Positions 8,642-15,802 of a stretch of 64,000 nt of DNA are shown in pieces (within the stretch, counting starts at the first letter, position 1; each line of letters opens with the position of its first letter). Origin of the DNA: Nocardia anocheti. Its GTDB lineage: Bacteria > Actinomycetota > Actinomycetes > Mycobacteriales > Mycobacteriaceae. Position numbers and translations under genes: made by a program. The notes under the pieces were generated by a model. It worked only from the letters and a program-made list of their open reading frames with translations. It ran no database searches and was not told the origin of the DNA. The DNA is taken from the NCBI RefSeq assembly GCF_029675105.1, contig NZ_JAQQFV010000008.1:310001-374000 (forward strand), written 5' to 3'.

Positions 8642-8994
8642 GAAGCAGGGTACCCGCCAGCTACTGTCCGGAGCTCGGCTGCTTCGGCAGTTTCCCACAT
8701 CAGCCCGGCCAACCTGTTGATGACTTGAGCCACTTCAGCGGCAGTTTTGCGGTATATCGTCGTGGGCCTTCTTCTGATCGCGACGAGACTGGGCGCCGGG
8801 GCTCAGCGCCACAGCAATGGCGCCTGTGCTGCCAACAGCGTGGTCGTTTCCTCGACGTAGCACCAAGCGGCGCGACACGCAGTCACGCTGCAGGACAACA
8901 GAACTCAGCTATGGTCTAAAGGCCCGATGAGGGCATCACTCGGAGGCATCGCCGACCTGAACTTGGTGAATTCCACTATCGCAATCTAACGGCT
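8642..8994. other. Gene-poor stretch in the accessory island
   Basis: No convincing gene. On the minus strand one frame is protein-like on both sides of an internal TGA near 8810 (VEETTTLLAAQAPLLWR before it and RKTAAEVAQVINRLAG after it) and ends at TAA 8638-8640, overlapping the immunity gene stop. It has no good start or ribosome site. It may be debris of another small gene. No repeats or hairpins of note were seen. Confidence 0.4.
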
Positions 8995-10254
8995 TCACGG
9001 TGCCGGGGTTTGCCACAGCGCACTGACCGGCACGGCGAGCATTTTCGGACCGAAGGAAAACGTCTGTTTGCCGGTGTGCAGCACGATGCCGACGCGGAAG
9101 TCGTCGCCGAGCCGGTCGGACAGATGTTTCAGCCCGCGGAAATCGCCCGCTGAGACCGTGGACGCGGCTTTGACTTCGATGCCCACCACTTCGCCTCTGC
9201 GGTTCTCCAGCACGGCGTCGACTTCGATCTGGTCGCGGGTGCGGTAGTGGAACAATTCGACCTCTTCGTCCGACCAGCTCAGCTGCCGGGCGATCTCCAT
9301 CAGGACGAAGCCCTCGAGGAGACCGCCGAGCTGTCCCGATGGCCGTTGCAAACTCCGTGCGTCTGCGCCGATCTGGTGTGCCGCGACGCCGGAATCGACG
9401 AAGGCGAGTTTGGGCGTGCTCGTCGCACGACTGCTGATATTCCGGGACCAAGCCGGGATCCGCTTGATGAGGTAGACCTCCTCGAGCAGCGCCAGGTAGC
9501 GCTTCACTGTCGACGCACCGATTCCGAGCTCGTTGCTCAGCGTGGCAGCAGACAACAACTGACCCGATCGTGCGGCGAGCATCTGCAGAAGTGCACGCAT
9601 CTCGGCGGTCCGCTCGATCTCGGAGATCTGCTGGACATCGCGGGTGATCAGATCGTTCACGTAGGAGTTGAAGAAGACGCGCCGTCGGCGGTCGGCGGTT
9701 CGCGCGATTGCCTCCGGAAATCCGCCCCGGACGAGACGGCCGATGTACTCACCGCGCTCGACGGTGGATTCGTGGCGGAACTCCGCCCCGAGCGCGAAGA
9801 CCACGTCGACGAATCGATCCGGCGTGCCATCGATCTCGCCTTGCGAGAACGGCCACAGCTCGACGGTCTCGAGCCGTCCGACCAGGGTGTCGGGCAACGA
9901 CCGTAGCCCCAGTACTCGCGCCGACCCTGTCAGCAGGTATCTGCCGGGTCGGGGATCGGCATCGACCCGCGCTTTGATCGACAACAACAACTCGGGGGCG
10001 CGCTGGATTTCGTCGATGACCATGGGCTCCGCGACATCGACGAAACCGTCCGGGTCGGTCAGCGCCGCCTGGCGGGTCAGGGCGGTGTCGAGATCGCGCC
10101 ACTCGACGTCTCTGTCCTTGGCGACCAACCGCACGAGCGTGCTCTTTCCACATTGCCTCGCACCGTTGACCAGGACCACGCGTGTATCGGCCAATGCCGC
10201 GCTGACGACAGCTTCGGCATGCCGCGGAAGTGCTGGTCCGAGCAGGGTCTGCAT
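8995..10254 (-). CDS. AAA-family ATPase with DUF4143 domain
   Basis: A 419-residue protein. N-terminal AAA_14 domain: Walker A GARQCGKST at residues 31-39, Walker B VIDEIQ at 79-84, and sensor-like YLLTGSARVLGLRSLPDTLVGR. The C-terminal DUF4143 part has SAATLSNELGIGASTVKRYLALLEEVYLI, a winged-helix-like segment, then VFLMEIARQLS-type sequence and a nuclease-like pattern (IEVDAVLENRRGEVVGIEVKAA). GGAGG lies 5 bp before the ATG. Family members are widespread accessory ATPases of unsettled function. Three 23-bp direct repeats lie 30-100 bp upstream, and a relic of a second copy lies at 7111-7236. Confidence 0.85.
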   Translation of the reverse strand: MQTLLGPALPRHAEAVVSAALADTRVVLVNGARQCGKSTLVRLVAKDRDVEWRDLDTALTRQAALTDPDGFVDVAEPMVIDEIQRAPELLLSIKARVDADPRPGRYLLTGSARVLGLRSLPDTLVGRLETVELWPFSQGEIDGTPDRFVDVVFALGAEFRHESTVERGEYIGRLVRGGFPEAIARTADRRRRVFFNSYVNDLITRDVQQISEIERTAEMRALLQMLAARSGQLLSAATLSNELGIGASTVKRYLALLEEVYLIKRIPAWSRNISSRATSTPKLAFVDSGVAAHQIGADARSLQRPSGQLGGLLEGFVLMEIARQLSWSDEEVELFHYRTRDQIEVDAVLENRRGEVVGIEVKAASTVSAGDFRGLKHLSDRLGDDFRVGIVLHTGKQTFSFGPKMLAVPVSALWQTPAP

Positions 10255-10284
10255 CTACGCCTCCGAGATAGAGAGCTGCCGACG

Positions 10285-10353
10285 TGGTTGATCTGCCGCT
10301 ATCCTACTGGTTGATCTGCCGCTCTAGTGGTGGTCGAATTGCCGCACTTGCTA
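10285..10353. repeat. Three 23-bp direct repeats upstream of the AAA/DUF4143 ATPase gene
   Basis: Units start at 10285, 10308 and 10331, each exactly 23 bp apart. The cores are TGGTTGATCTGCCGC, TGGTTGATCTGCCGC and TGGTCGAATTGCCGC; the last 8 bp of each unit vary. The first unit is 30 bp upstream of the ATPase start codon. A period near two helical turns would place bound proteins on nearly the same DNA face. Self-regulation by the ATPase or its winged-helix part is a possible role, but this is inference. The rest of the 10255-10723 gap holds no supported gene. Confidence 0.75.
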
Positions 10354-10723
10354 CGCACCGGCCGTGCAGGCGGCGGTCACCGAAGGGTCCTCGCGTTGGC
10401 ACCATCCGCGAATCCTGCTCCTACCCTGCAACGCCTCGGCGCCTTCTCCGGCCGAGCCCTCGCCCTGACGTCAGGAGCCGTGACGCTCCCGAGCGTCGTA
10501 CGCCTCGCACGTACGCACCGTGTCGGCCCGGGAGTGCACACCTTCGACACGGTCCAACCCAGCCACGCGTCGATTCCGACGCGCGGCCAGAAGTGTTGGC
10601 CGAGAGGGTCTATCGGGGCATGGCGATCGGGAGTCCGGGGCAGGGGGTTACGACACCGGCACCCCTGGGTGCGCCGAGCGTGAGCACCCGCTGCCCGTGA
10701 ACGCCGGTCACGGGCAGCGCCGC

Positions 10724-11167
10724 TCAGTGGTGGATGACCCCACCCAACCGTGGCAGCAGCGAACGCTTCCAGCCTCGCTCCATCGCGTTGCGCAGCATCT
10801 TCTGTCTGCGGTTGGTGATGTCGAAGCCGGTTTGGGTGAGGAGCAGGCGGGTCCCATGGCCTTGTGGGAGTAGCACCCAGTCGACGGTCCAGCGCTCCGG
10901 GTGGTCGGTGCGAAGGTAGCGCCAGGTGTAGGTGAGCTGGTGGAGCGGGCGCACGGCCAAGACTTCGCAGTGGATCTCCTGGCTGGGCTCCTCCGGAATC
11001 GTGAAGTGGAAGCGGGCGCCGACGGTGGCGACGAAACCGATCGGGCGGAAAAGCCAGCGCGCCAGCAGGTCGGGGTCGGTCAATGCGCGCCAGACAGTCT
11101 CCGGTGGCTGGGGGAAGAAGCCGCCGAGTTCGATCGCGGCGGGGTTCAACTGTGCGTCAGCGATCAA
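10724..11167 (-). CDS. SRPBCC (AHSA1-like) domain protein
   Basis: A 147-residue START-like protein. The typical N-terminal pattern is present: IELGGFFPQPPETVWRALTDPDLLARWL, followed by VGARFHFTIPE, a beta-rich core and a C-terminal long helix (RRQKMLRNAMERGWKRSLL). Members bind small hydrophobic ligands in a deep cavity. The start codon overlaps the stop of the acyl carrier protein gene (ATGA, 11164-11167), so both are one transcript and probably act on the same acyl or polyketide-like intermediate. The substrate is unknown. Confidence 0.8.
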   Translation of the reverse strand: MIADAQLNPAAIELGGFFPQPPETVWRALTDPDLLARWLFRPIGFVATVGARFHFTIPEEPSQEIHCEVLAVRPLHQLTYTWRYLRTDHPERWTVDWVLLPQGHGTRLLLTQTGFDITNRRQKMLRNAMERGWKRSLLPRLGGVIHH

Positions 11168-11469
11168 TTGTCGTGTCCTTCCCGGTATTTCGCCTCCATC
11201 TCGGCGGCGAGTCGAGGCTGTTCGGCTTCCATCTTCTGCACGTAGACGACCGCGTCACCGACAGTGCGCAATGCCGACAGGTCCTCGTCGGGGATCTTCA
11301 CGCTGTATTTGTCCTCGAGTTGCACGGCGATCTCCACCAGCGACAGCGAGTCGATGTCGAGGTCCTCGATGAAGGACTTCTCGACCGTCACCTCGTCGGC
11401 TTCGATACCCGTCACTTCCTCGACGATCTCAGCGATGCCCGCGACGATCTGTTCCTCTGTAGTTGCCAT
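11164..11469 (-). CDS. Acyl carrier protein
   Basis: A 101-residue carrier protein. The phosphopantetheine site is DIDSLSLVEI with Ser41. The flanking helices IVAGIAEIVEEVTGI and YSVKIPDEDLSALRTVGDAVVYV are typical. A charged C-terminal extension (AAEMEAKYREGHDN) resembles the longer AcpM-type carriers of mycolic-acid bacteria. It lies outside any fatty-acid synthase cluster, heads a two-gene operon with the SRPBCC gene, and has an apparently leaderless MerR-type promoter (11478-11509). Confidence 0.9.
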   Translation of the reverse strand: MATTEEQIVAGIAEIVEEVTGIEADEVTVEKSFIEDLDIDSLSLVEIAVQLEDKYSVKIPDEDLSALRTVGDAVVYVQKMEAEQPRLAAEMEAKYREGHDN

Positions 11470-11477
11470 GGGTCAGT

Positions 11478-11509
11478 ACGCTAGAAGCTCCACCGGGGTG
11501 GAGGTGCAA
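11478..11509 (-). promoter_or_regulatory. MerR-type promoter and dyad for the carrier-protein operon
   Basis: Read on the minus strand: a -35-like TTGCAC at 11509-11504, a 20-bp spacer, and a -10-like TAGCGT at 11483-11478. The spacer holds the dyad CTCCACC-GG-GGTGGAG (plus strand 11488-11503, perfect 7-bp arms). Overlong 19-20 bp spacers with a central dyad are characteristic of MerR-regulated promoters. The ATG at 11469 comes 8 nt after the -10, so the transcript is probably leaderless. The divergent merR gene begins at 11516. Confidence 0.7.
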
Positions 11510-11515
11510 GGAATT

Positions 11516-12131
11516 GTGACGGACAACACAGATATAACCATCGGTGAGCTGGCCCGGCGCACTGGGCTTTCCGTGCGCACGATCCGGTTCTACTGCGACG
11601 AGGGAATCCTGGAATCACGCCGCAGCGCGGGCGACCACCTCGTGCGCTGCTGGCGGCGGATCCTCGCCCCTATTCCGGAGCACGAGATCGACAGGTACGT
11701 CAGCTGGAACGTCCCCCGAGCCGCCGCTCGATCCCTCCGTCGAAGACGTCGTCGCCTATGCCGAATTGATCGCTCTCACCGGTGATTCCACGCTCCCGGC
11801 CGCGATGAAACGGCATGTGTGGCGGGCGCGACCGGACCTCGTTCGCGATCCACGCGGGCTCTACGTCGACATCGGCGACATCATGGACGACGTGGTGGCC
11901 CGGATCACCGAAGAGGCGCGCCCTTGTCGCGGAAGTGAACTCGACCGATTCGCCGCCGCGCACGCCGATGCCCGTGGCTTCGCGGATTCACCGGAATTCC
12001 GTCGACGGATCACCGACGACGGAGACCCGCGCGTGCACCGATATTGGTCACTGACAACACAATTGCTCGGATCGCGGATCACGGTCGGACGTGCGCTCCA
12101 GTGGATCAACGGCGCGCTGACCGCCCCCTGA
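11516..12131 (+). pseudogene. MerR-family regulator, deleted and frameshifted
   Basis: The GTG start at 11516 begins VTDNTDITIGELARRTGLSVR, a MerR winged-helix N-terminus, through TIRFYCDEGILESRRSAGDH. The sequence then jumps to the ligand-domain segment RCWRRILAPIPEHEIDRYVSWNVP, so about 70-80 codons of the usual linker helix and start of the sensor domain appear to be missing. At 11713-11717 a run of five C shifts the frame: the continuation EPPLDPSVEDVVAYAELIALTGD is in the next frame and runs to 12131. Removing one C would rejoin the frames. The gene is divergent from the carrier-protein operon that it presumably once controlled. Confidence 0.75.
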
Positions 12132-12573
12132 TCACCGCCGTCGCGCCGAGGATCACCATCACCGCGCCCTCGATGGCGTGGACGACACTGCCGAAAGTGT
12201 CCACCGCCATCACGCGCAGCACATTGTCGCCGCCGACGAATCCGAGCAGCGCGATCAGCAGATAGAACGGGCCGTTCGCGAGCAGATAGCGCGTCGCGCG
12301 GGTGCGGGCGGGCGCGAGTACCAGCCCGAGAAGGCCGGTGACCAGGTGGAACAGCGCGTGCCAGCCGTTCACGGTGACGGGAATGAAGCCCAGGAATTGG
12401 ATGGTGCACGCGTGCATGCTGTGGCCGAAGGCCATATCGGGATAGACGCCGAAGGCGATCACGCCGTTCAGCGTGAACCACACGCCGAAGAGGAAGACGG
12501 CGAATTGCAGCGGCGAATCCAGAACCGCCGAGACATAACGCAGCGCGGCCGCCCGGAAACGAGCGAATGACAT
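12106..12573 (-). CDS. DUF4383 membrane protein
   Basis: A 155-residue integral membrane protein with about four helices: FAVFLFGVWFTLNGVIAFGV, the region TIQFLGFIPVTVNGWHALFHLVTGLLGLVLA, YLLIALLGFVGG and a last helix AIEGAVMVILGATAVI. The NGWHALFHLVTGLLGL segment is typical of DUF4383. Start at ATG 12573 with AGGAGG upstream; a longer frame to 12657 would run over the operators. It is divergent from a tetR gene with two palindromic operators between them. Function unknown. Confidence 0.8.
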   Translation of the reverse strand: MSFARFRAAALRYVSAVLDSPLQFAVFLFGVWFTLNGVIAFGVYPDMAFGHSMHACTIQFLGFIPVTVNGWHALFHLVTGLLGLVLAPARTRATRYLLANGPFYLLIALLGFVGGDNVLRVMAVDTFGSVVHAIEGAVMVILGATAVIRGRSARR

Positions 12574-12599
12574 AGGGGCCTCCTCCGACCGTTCCCAAG

Positions 12600-12653
12600 C
12601 TAAGTCGATCGACTTAGCCGTGGCCGGAGTATGCTCTAAGCCGATCGACTTAG
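12600..12653. promoter_or_regulatory. Twin TetR operators between DUF4383 and tetR
   Basis: CTAAGTCGATCGACTTAG at 12600-12617 is a perfect 18-bp palindrome. CTAAGCCGATCGACTTAG at 12636-12653 is the same site with one change. They are 36 bp apart start to start and lie in the short divergent promoter, so the TetR protein from 12670 most likely represses both genes. Confidence 0.8.
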
Positions 12654-12669
12654 TCAACTAGGAGGTCGG

Positions 12670-13251
12670 GTGGCCAAGGAGACCCGCAAGCAGATGATCG
12701 AGCACGCCGCACTGCTGTTCCGCAGCCGCGGTTACGGCGCGACCGGCATCCGCCAGATCGCCACGAAGGCGGGCGCGCACCGCGGCGTGATCTACCACCA
12801 CTTCCCACGCGGGAAGACCGAAGTCGCCGAGGAAGTCGTCACGGCCACCGACAACCTGGTCGGCGCCTACATCGAAGCCTGTTGCGGCGCACACGAACCC
12901 GTCGCGGCGATGCGGGCGATCACCGGCGGGCTCGAAGCGGTGATGGGCAGCGGCGAATACCCGCCGGGCTGTCCCGTCGCCGCGGTGACCATCGGCGCCG
13001 ACCCCGGCGACGAGACCCTGCACGAGATGACGAGCAGGGCCTTCGCCCGCTGGCAACACGCCTTCCGCGACTGCCTGCTCCGCGACGGCACCCCCGACCC
13101 CACCGCCACCACGACGGCCACCCTGTTCATCGCCGCGATCGAGGGCGCCCTCGTCCTGTGTCGCGCCGAATCCAGCACCGCCCCGCTCAGCCGGATCGCC
13201 GACGCCATGGAACCCCTCCTGCACGCGGTCCGGCCGTCGTCAGGAGGGTGA
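12670..13251 (+). CDS. TetR/AcrR-family repressor
   Basis: A 193-residue regulator. N-terminal helix-turn-helix: AALLFRSRGYGATGIRQIATKAGAHRGVIYHHFPRGKTEVA. The C-terminal domain with VMGSGEYPPGCPVAAVTIGA resembles the LmrA/YxaF-type TetR subgroup. The GTG start is preceded by AGGAGG. Two operators upstream indicate autoregulation and control of the divergent DUF4383 gene. The inducer is unknown. Confidence 0.88.
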   Translation: MAKETRKQMIEHAALLFRSRGYGATGIRQIATKAGAHRGVIYHHFPRGKTEVAEEVVTATDNLVGAYIEACCGAHEPVAAMRAITGGLEAVMGSGEYPPGCPVAAVTIGADPGDETLHEMTSRAFARWQHAFRDCLLRDGTPDPTATTTATLFIAAIEGALVLCRAESSTAPLSRIADAMEPLLHAVRPSSGG

Positions 13252-13827
13252 GGTGAGCGACCAGGGTTCGCAGGGCTGACGTGGGTCGTCGCGGCGCAGT
13301 GAGGCGGTCCAGCCGTCCGTCGACTCGCCGCGTTGGACGATGACCCGGCGGGCGATGCCGTCGAAGCGGAAACCCTGGTGCCAGATCGTTTTACGGCTGG
13401 CCCAGTTGCCGACGACCGCGCGCCAGTACATGGTCTCGACGCCCTCGGCGAAAGCGTGGTCGAGCACCAGGGCGACCGCGCGGGACATCAGGCCCGCGCC
13501 ACGGGCGGCGGGATGCAGGCCGAAGCCGAGGGACGCGGTGCCCGCGCCGTCCGGGCGGTAGTCGACGGACCCACAGAAGGCGAGGTCGTCCGTGCTGATC
13601 GCCCAGGTGCGGAGCGCGGTCGGCTCGTCCGATTCCCAGAACTGGGCGGTGCGCCGCAGGAAGTCCTCGGCGTCGGCGCGGGTGTAGTGGGCCGGGACGG
13701 TGGTGTAGCGCAGCATGTCGGGGTCGCGGCATTGTTCGACCATGGCGTCGAGGTCTGACGGTCGGTGGGCGCGGAGGGTGACCACGCCGTCAGTGCGGAC
13801 GGGCACGTCGTGCGGGAAGTGGGCCAT
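13240..13827 (-). CDS. GNAT N-acetyltransferase
   Basis: A 195-residue acetyltransferase of the RimJ/RimL type. It starts MAHFPHDVPVRTDGVVTLRAHRPSDLDAM. The later segments LGFGLHPAARGAGLMSRAVALVLDHAF and RAVVGNWASRKTIWHQGFRFDGIARR hold the acetyl-CoA binding loop (RGAGLMSRA) and the N-x-x-S helix. The frame continues upstream over the HIT gene, so the ATG at 13827 is chosen. It lies 40 bp after the HIT gene on the same strand. The acceptor is unknown. Confidence 0.85.
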   Translation of the reverse strand: MAHFPHDVPVRTDGVVTLRAHRPSDLDAMVEQCRDPDMLRYTTVPAHYTRADAEDFLRRTAQFWESDEPTALRTWAISTDDLAFCGSVDYRPDGAGTASLGFGLHPAARGAGLMSRAVALVLDHAFAEGVETMYWRAVVGNWASRKTIWHQGFRFDGIARRVIVQRGESTDGWTASLRRDDPRQPCEPWSLTSPS

Positions 13828-13867
13828 CGGGATATGCCAGCAGCAACCATGCCCGGCGGCAAGGCAA

Positions 13868-14308
13868 TTAACGGTGGAAGTGCCGGGACAGGCGGGCGAC
13901 CAGCTCGGCCAGGCGCGGTTCGTCGACGCGGGGGCCGTCGGACCAGGAGTCCACATCGAACCAGTGCGTGTCGGGCGGGGTTCCCGTCGGGCGGGCGAGC
14001 ACGTGCTGATGGAAATGGTCGACGCTGCGGCCCGTGATCGCGGAGAAGACGAACTCCGGCGCGAGTTCGGCACGCAGCGCGGCCGCCGCCCGCCGGGCCG
14101 CCCAGCCGACGGCCGCGGCCTCGTCGTCGGTGAGGTCGGCGAGGGTGGGGGCGTGCCGGATGGTCTCGACGAACAGGTAGCCCGGGACGGGGGCGCGCTG
14201 GTCCAGCGGACGGTGGGTGACGGCCACGAGGTCATCGGCGAAGATCACCGGTCCGACGAGGGGACCGAGGCCACGATGTTTGTCGCAGATGGGGCAGGGA
14301 CTGCTCAC
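13868..14308 (-). CDS. HIT-family protein (second copy, cysteine-containing N-terminus)
   Basis: A 146-residue histidine-triad protein with active site DHFHQHVLA. The N-terminal CPICDKH pair may bind zinc, as in some HIT proteins. It starts at ATG 14308 and is probably cotranscribed with the GNAT gene. It differs clearly from the HIT protein at 3518-3943, so it is not a recent duplicate. Substrate not predictable. Confidence 0.87.
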   Translation of the reverse strand: MSSPCPICDKHRGLGPLVGPVIFADDLVAVTHRPLDQRAPVPGYLFVETIRHAPTLADLTDDEAAAVGWAARRAAAALRAELAPEFVFSAITGRSVDHFHQHVLARPTGTPPDTHWFDVDSWSDGPRVDEPRLAELVARLSRHFHR

Positions 14309-14382
14309 GCGGTGCGACGCTAATGCATGTGTCGAGGGGCCGGAGTCCGACCAGGCGGCCCCAGCGCGATCGGGCGCTCGAT

Positions 14383-14805
14383 TCAGCAGGGGCGATCCTT
14401 GCCGGTACTCGAGGGCGGATCGAACGGGACCGGACAGTTCGGGGAGTCGCTGCAGGTCAGGAGGTCTTCGCAGCCGCTGGTGAGGGTGGCGTGGAGACTG
14501 TCGCGCAGGGCGGTGAGTTCGGCCAGTCCGGCGTCGACTTCGGCCAGCTTGGTGGTCACGCGAGTACGGAGTCCCGCTGCCGGACGGTGGGATGTGAGCA
14601 GGTCGGAGACCTCGTCGAGGGTGAAGCCGAGGCGCTGGGCGGCCTTGATGACGCGCAGGGTCGTCACCGTGTCCGCGGGATAGAGGCGGTGGCCGCCGAG
14701 GGTGCGGCGGGGTTCGGCGAGCAGGCCGCGACGTTCGTAGTAGCGCAGCGTCTGGATGTTCACCCCGGCCGCGGCCGCGAGTTCACCGGTGCACAGGCCG
14801 GTCAT
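14383..14805 (-). CDS. MerR-family regulator with Cys-rich tail
   Basis: A 140-residue MerR protein: CTGELAAAAGVNIQTLRYYERRGLLAEPRRTLGGHRLYP winged helix, then LGFTLDEVSDLL and a long dimerisation helix. The C-terminal GCEDLLTCSDSPNCPVPF has three cysteines of the metal- or thiol-sensing type. It overlaps the upstream gene by 4 bp (14802-14805). The MerR-type dyad lies upstream of that gene, so this regulator sits second in its own operon. Confidence 0.87.
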   Translation of the reverse strand: MTGLCTGELAAAAGVNIQTLRYYERRGLLAEPRRTLGGHRLYPADTVTTLRVIKAAQRLGFTLDEVSDLLTSHRPAAGLRTRVTTKLAEVDAGLAELTALRDSLHATLTSGCEDLLTCSDSPNCPVPFDPPSSTGKDRPC

Positions 14806-15128
14806 CGCGGTGCTCGCGCGGCGAAGGCGTCGAGCACGTCGACCGATGACGACGGGACGCCGACACCCATGACCAGACCTTCCCTGGCCTGCGCGAAATC
14901 GAAGGCGAAGAACGAGCAGCAGCTGGTCTCGCGCGTCGCGAGGTCACGCGCTCTCGCCTCGGCACCTGGGTCGAGCACCAGCTCGAGCCGCGTGGGGCTC
15001 GGGCGGCGCGATCCGAGGAGCGCGGCCGCGAACAACTGATCGAACTCGGCGACCCGGACCGGCCGCGCCACGGTCGGCAGCGTGCAAGCTTCGGGCACCC
15101 AGTCACCCTGACCTGGTGAAATCCTCAT
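14802..15128 (-). CDS. Small Cys-Cys protein encoded with MerR
   Basis: A 108-residue protein: ACTLPTVARPVRVAEFDQLFA, LELVLDPGAEARARDLATRE, then TSCCSFFAFDF and a C-terminal helix. The vicinal pair CC within RExxCCSFF recurs in small proteins beside actinobacterial MerR genes and is a plausible metal or thiol ligand; this is from family memory, not a search. The ATG at 15128 is chosen because it follows the promoter at leaderless distance and begins the conserved part; the frame extends to 15200 across the operator. Function unknown. Confidence 0.65.
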   Translation of the reverse strand: MRISPGQGDWVPEACTLPTVARPVRVAEFDQLFAAALLGSRRPSPTRLELVLDPGAEARARDLATRETSCCSFFAFDFAQAREGLVMGVGVPSSSVDVLDAFAARAPR

Positions 15129-15135
15129 ACATCCA

Positions 15136-15166
15136 CGGTAAGCCTGTACCCGGGTACCGGTTGCAA
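15136..15166 (-). promoter_or_regulatory. MerR-type promoter of the Cys-Cys protein/merR operon
   Basis: Minus strand: TTGCAA at 15166-15161, a 19-bp spacer, TTACCG at 15141-15136. The spacer contains an 18-bp dyad, CCTGTACCCGGGTACCGG on the plus strand (15143-15160), 16 of 18 positions symmetric. Spacer length and dyad are typical of MerR promoters. The start codon at 15128 is 7 nt downstream of the -10, suggesting a leaderless mRNA. Confidence 0.7.
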
Positions 15167-15175
15167 CCGAAAACA

Positions 15176-15217
15176 CCCGAAGCCGCTGAACTGCGGACAC
15201 AGTTCAGCGGCTTCGGG
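15176..15217 (-). terminator. Strong hairpin terminator after tRNA-Thr
   Basis: A perfect 18-bp stem: CCCGAAGCCGCTGAACTG (15176-15193) pairs with 15200-15217 around a 6-nt loop. On the minus strand it follows the tRNA 3' end by 6 bp and is followed by TGTTTTC, as in a rho-independent terminator. It also insulates the divergent-side MerR operon promoter from read-through. Confidence 0.85.
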
Positions 15218-15223
15218 GTGAAG

Positions 15224-15295
15224 AGCCCCCTGTCAGGATTGAACTGACGACCTTCGCTTTACAAGAGCGGTGCTCTACCACTGAGCTAAGGAGGC
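15224..15295 (-). tRNA. tRNA-Thr (anticodon UGU)
   Basis: Minus strand cloverleaf: acceptor GCCTCCT pairs with AGGGGGC, D arm GCTC-AGTGGTA-GAGC, anticodon loop CTTGTAA (anticodon TGT), T arm GTCAG-TTCAATC-CTGAC, discriminator T. CCA is not encoded. It reads codon ACA. No duplicated 3' end, which would mark an integrated element, was seen elsewhere in the window. Confidence 0.95.
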
Positions 15296-15425
15296 GGGTT
15301 CCAACTGGGGCCCCGGAGGGCAGCGACCATCATAACCGGGCGCGGCGGCCGCGGGCATCGGTAGTGCCACGCGGCCGACGCGCTCGGCAAGTGCGGTCCC
15401 GGCGCAGTATCGGAAAAGCTACTGC

Positions 15426-15668
15426 TCAGGACTGGGCGCGGGCCGCATCGTCGGCGGCCATCGCGTCGCGCAGGCTCTTGGGACGCATATCGGTCCAGTT
15501 CTTCTCGACGTACTCGACGCACGCGGCCCGGCTCTCTTCGCCGAACACGACACGCCAACCCGCCGGGACCTCCGCGAACGCGGGCCACAGGGAGTGCTGC
15601 TCTTCATCGTTGACCAGAACGAAGAAGCGGCCGTCCTCGTCGTCGAAGGGGTTGGTGCTCAATTTCAC
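15426..15668 (-). CDS. mbtH: Stand-alone MbtH-like protein
   Basis: An 80-residue MbtH-family protein with the full signature NPFDDEDGRFFVLVNDEEQHSLWP, then FAEVPAGWRVVFGEESR and YVEKNWTDMRPKSLRDAM, including the invariant tryptophans. MbtH proteins bind and activate adenylation domains of non-ribosomal peptide synthetases. No synthetase is near, so it must serve one encoded elsewhere. The frame opens at GTG 15668, but TTG 15662 after GAGG would give the usual MSTNPFDD start. No IdeR-type iron box is seen upstream. Confidence 0.9.
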   Translation of the reverse strand: MKLSTNPFDDEDGRFFVLVNDEEQHSLWPAFAEVPAGWRVVFGEESRAACVEYVEKNWTDMRPKSLRDAMAADDAARAQS

Positions 15669-15802
15669 CTCACTGGATACTGGCGCTGTGTACGGGATCG
15701 CACCGGGTGCGAACCCCCGGGCGTTGTGTCGACCCTAGCAAGGGAGACGTTACGTCTGGGCGGTTACCTCGGGCAGTGTCCGTTTCCGCCCGGCCGCCGG
15801 GC

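Noticed and set aside
8725..8919. Small plus-strand frame in the accessory gap
   Set aside because: No start signal, no recognisable composition, and a protein-like but interrupted frame exists on the other strand.
10285..10353. 23-bp repeats as a CRISPR array
   Set aside because: The units are directly abutting without spacers, few in number and degenerate; no cas gene is near.
10284..10700. Overlapping plus-strand frames in the gap before the SRPBCC gene
   Set aside because: Low-complexity Arg/Pro/Ser composition, no ribosome site, and the start lies in the 23-bp repeats.
11264..11515. Upstream extension of the MerR pseudogene into the carrier-protein gene
   Set aside because: It is antisense to the acyl carrier protein and crosses the MerR operator.
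15224..15295. tRNA-Thr as attachment site of an integrated element
   Set aside because: No repeated tRNA 3' end or integrase gene was found in the window.
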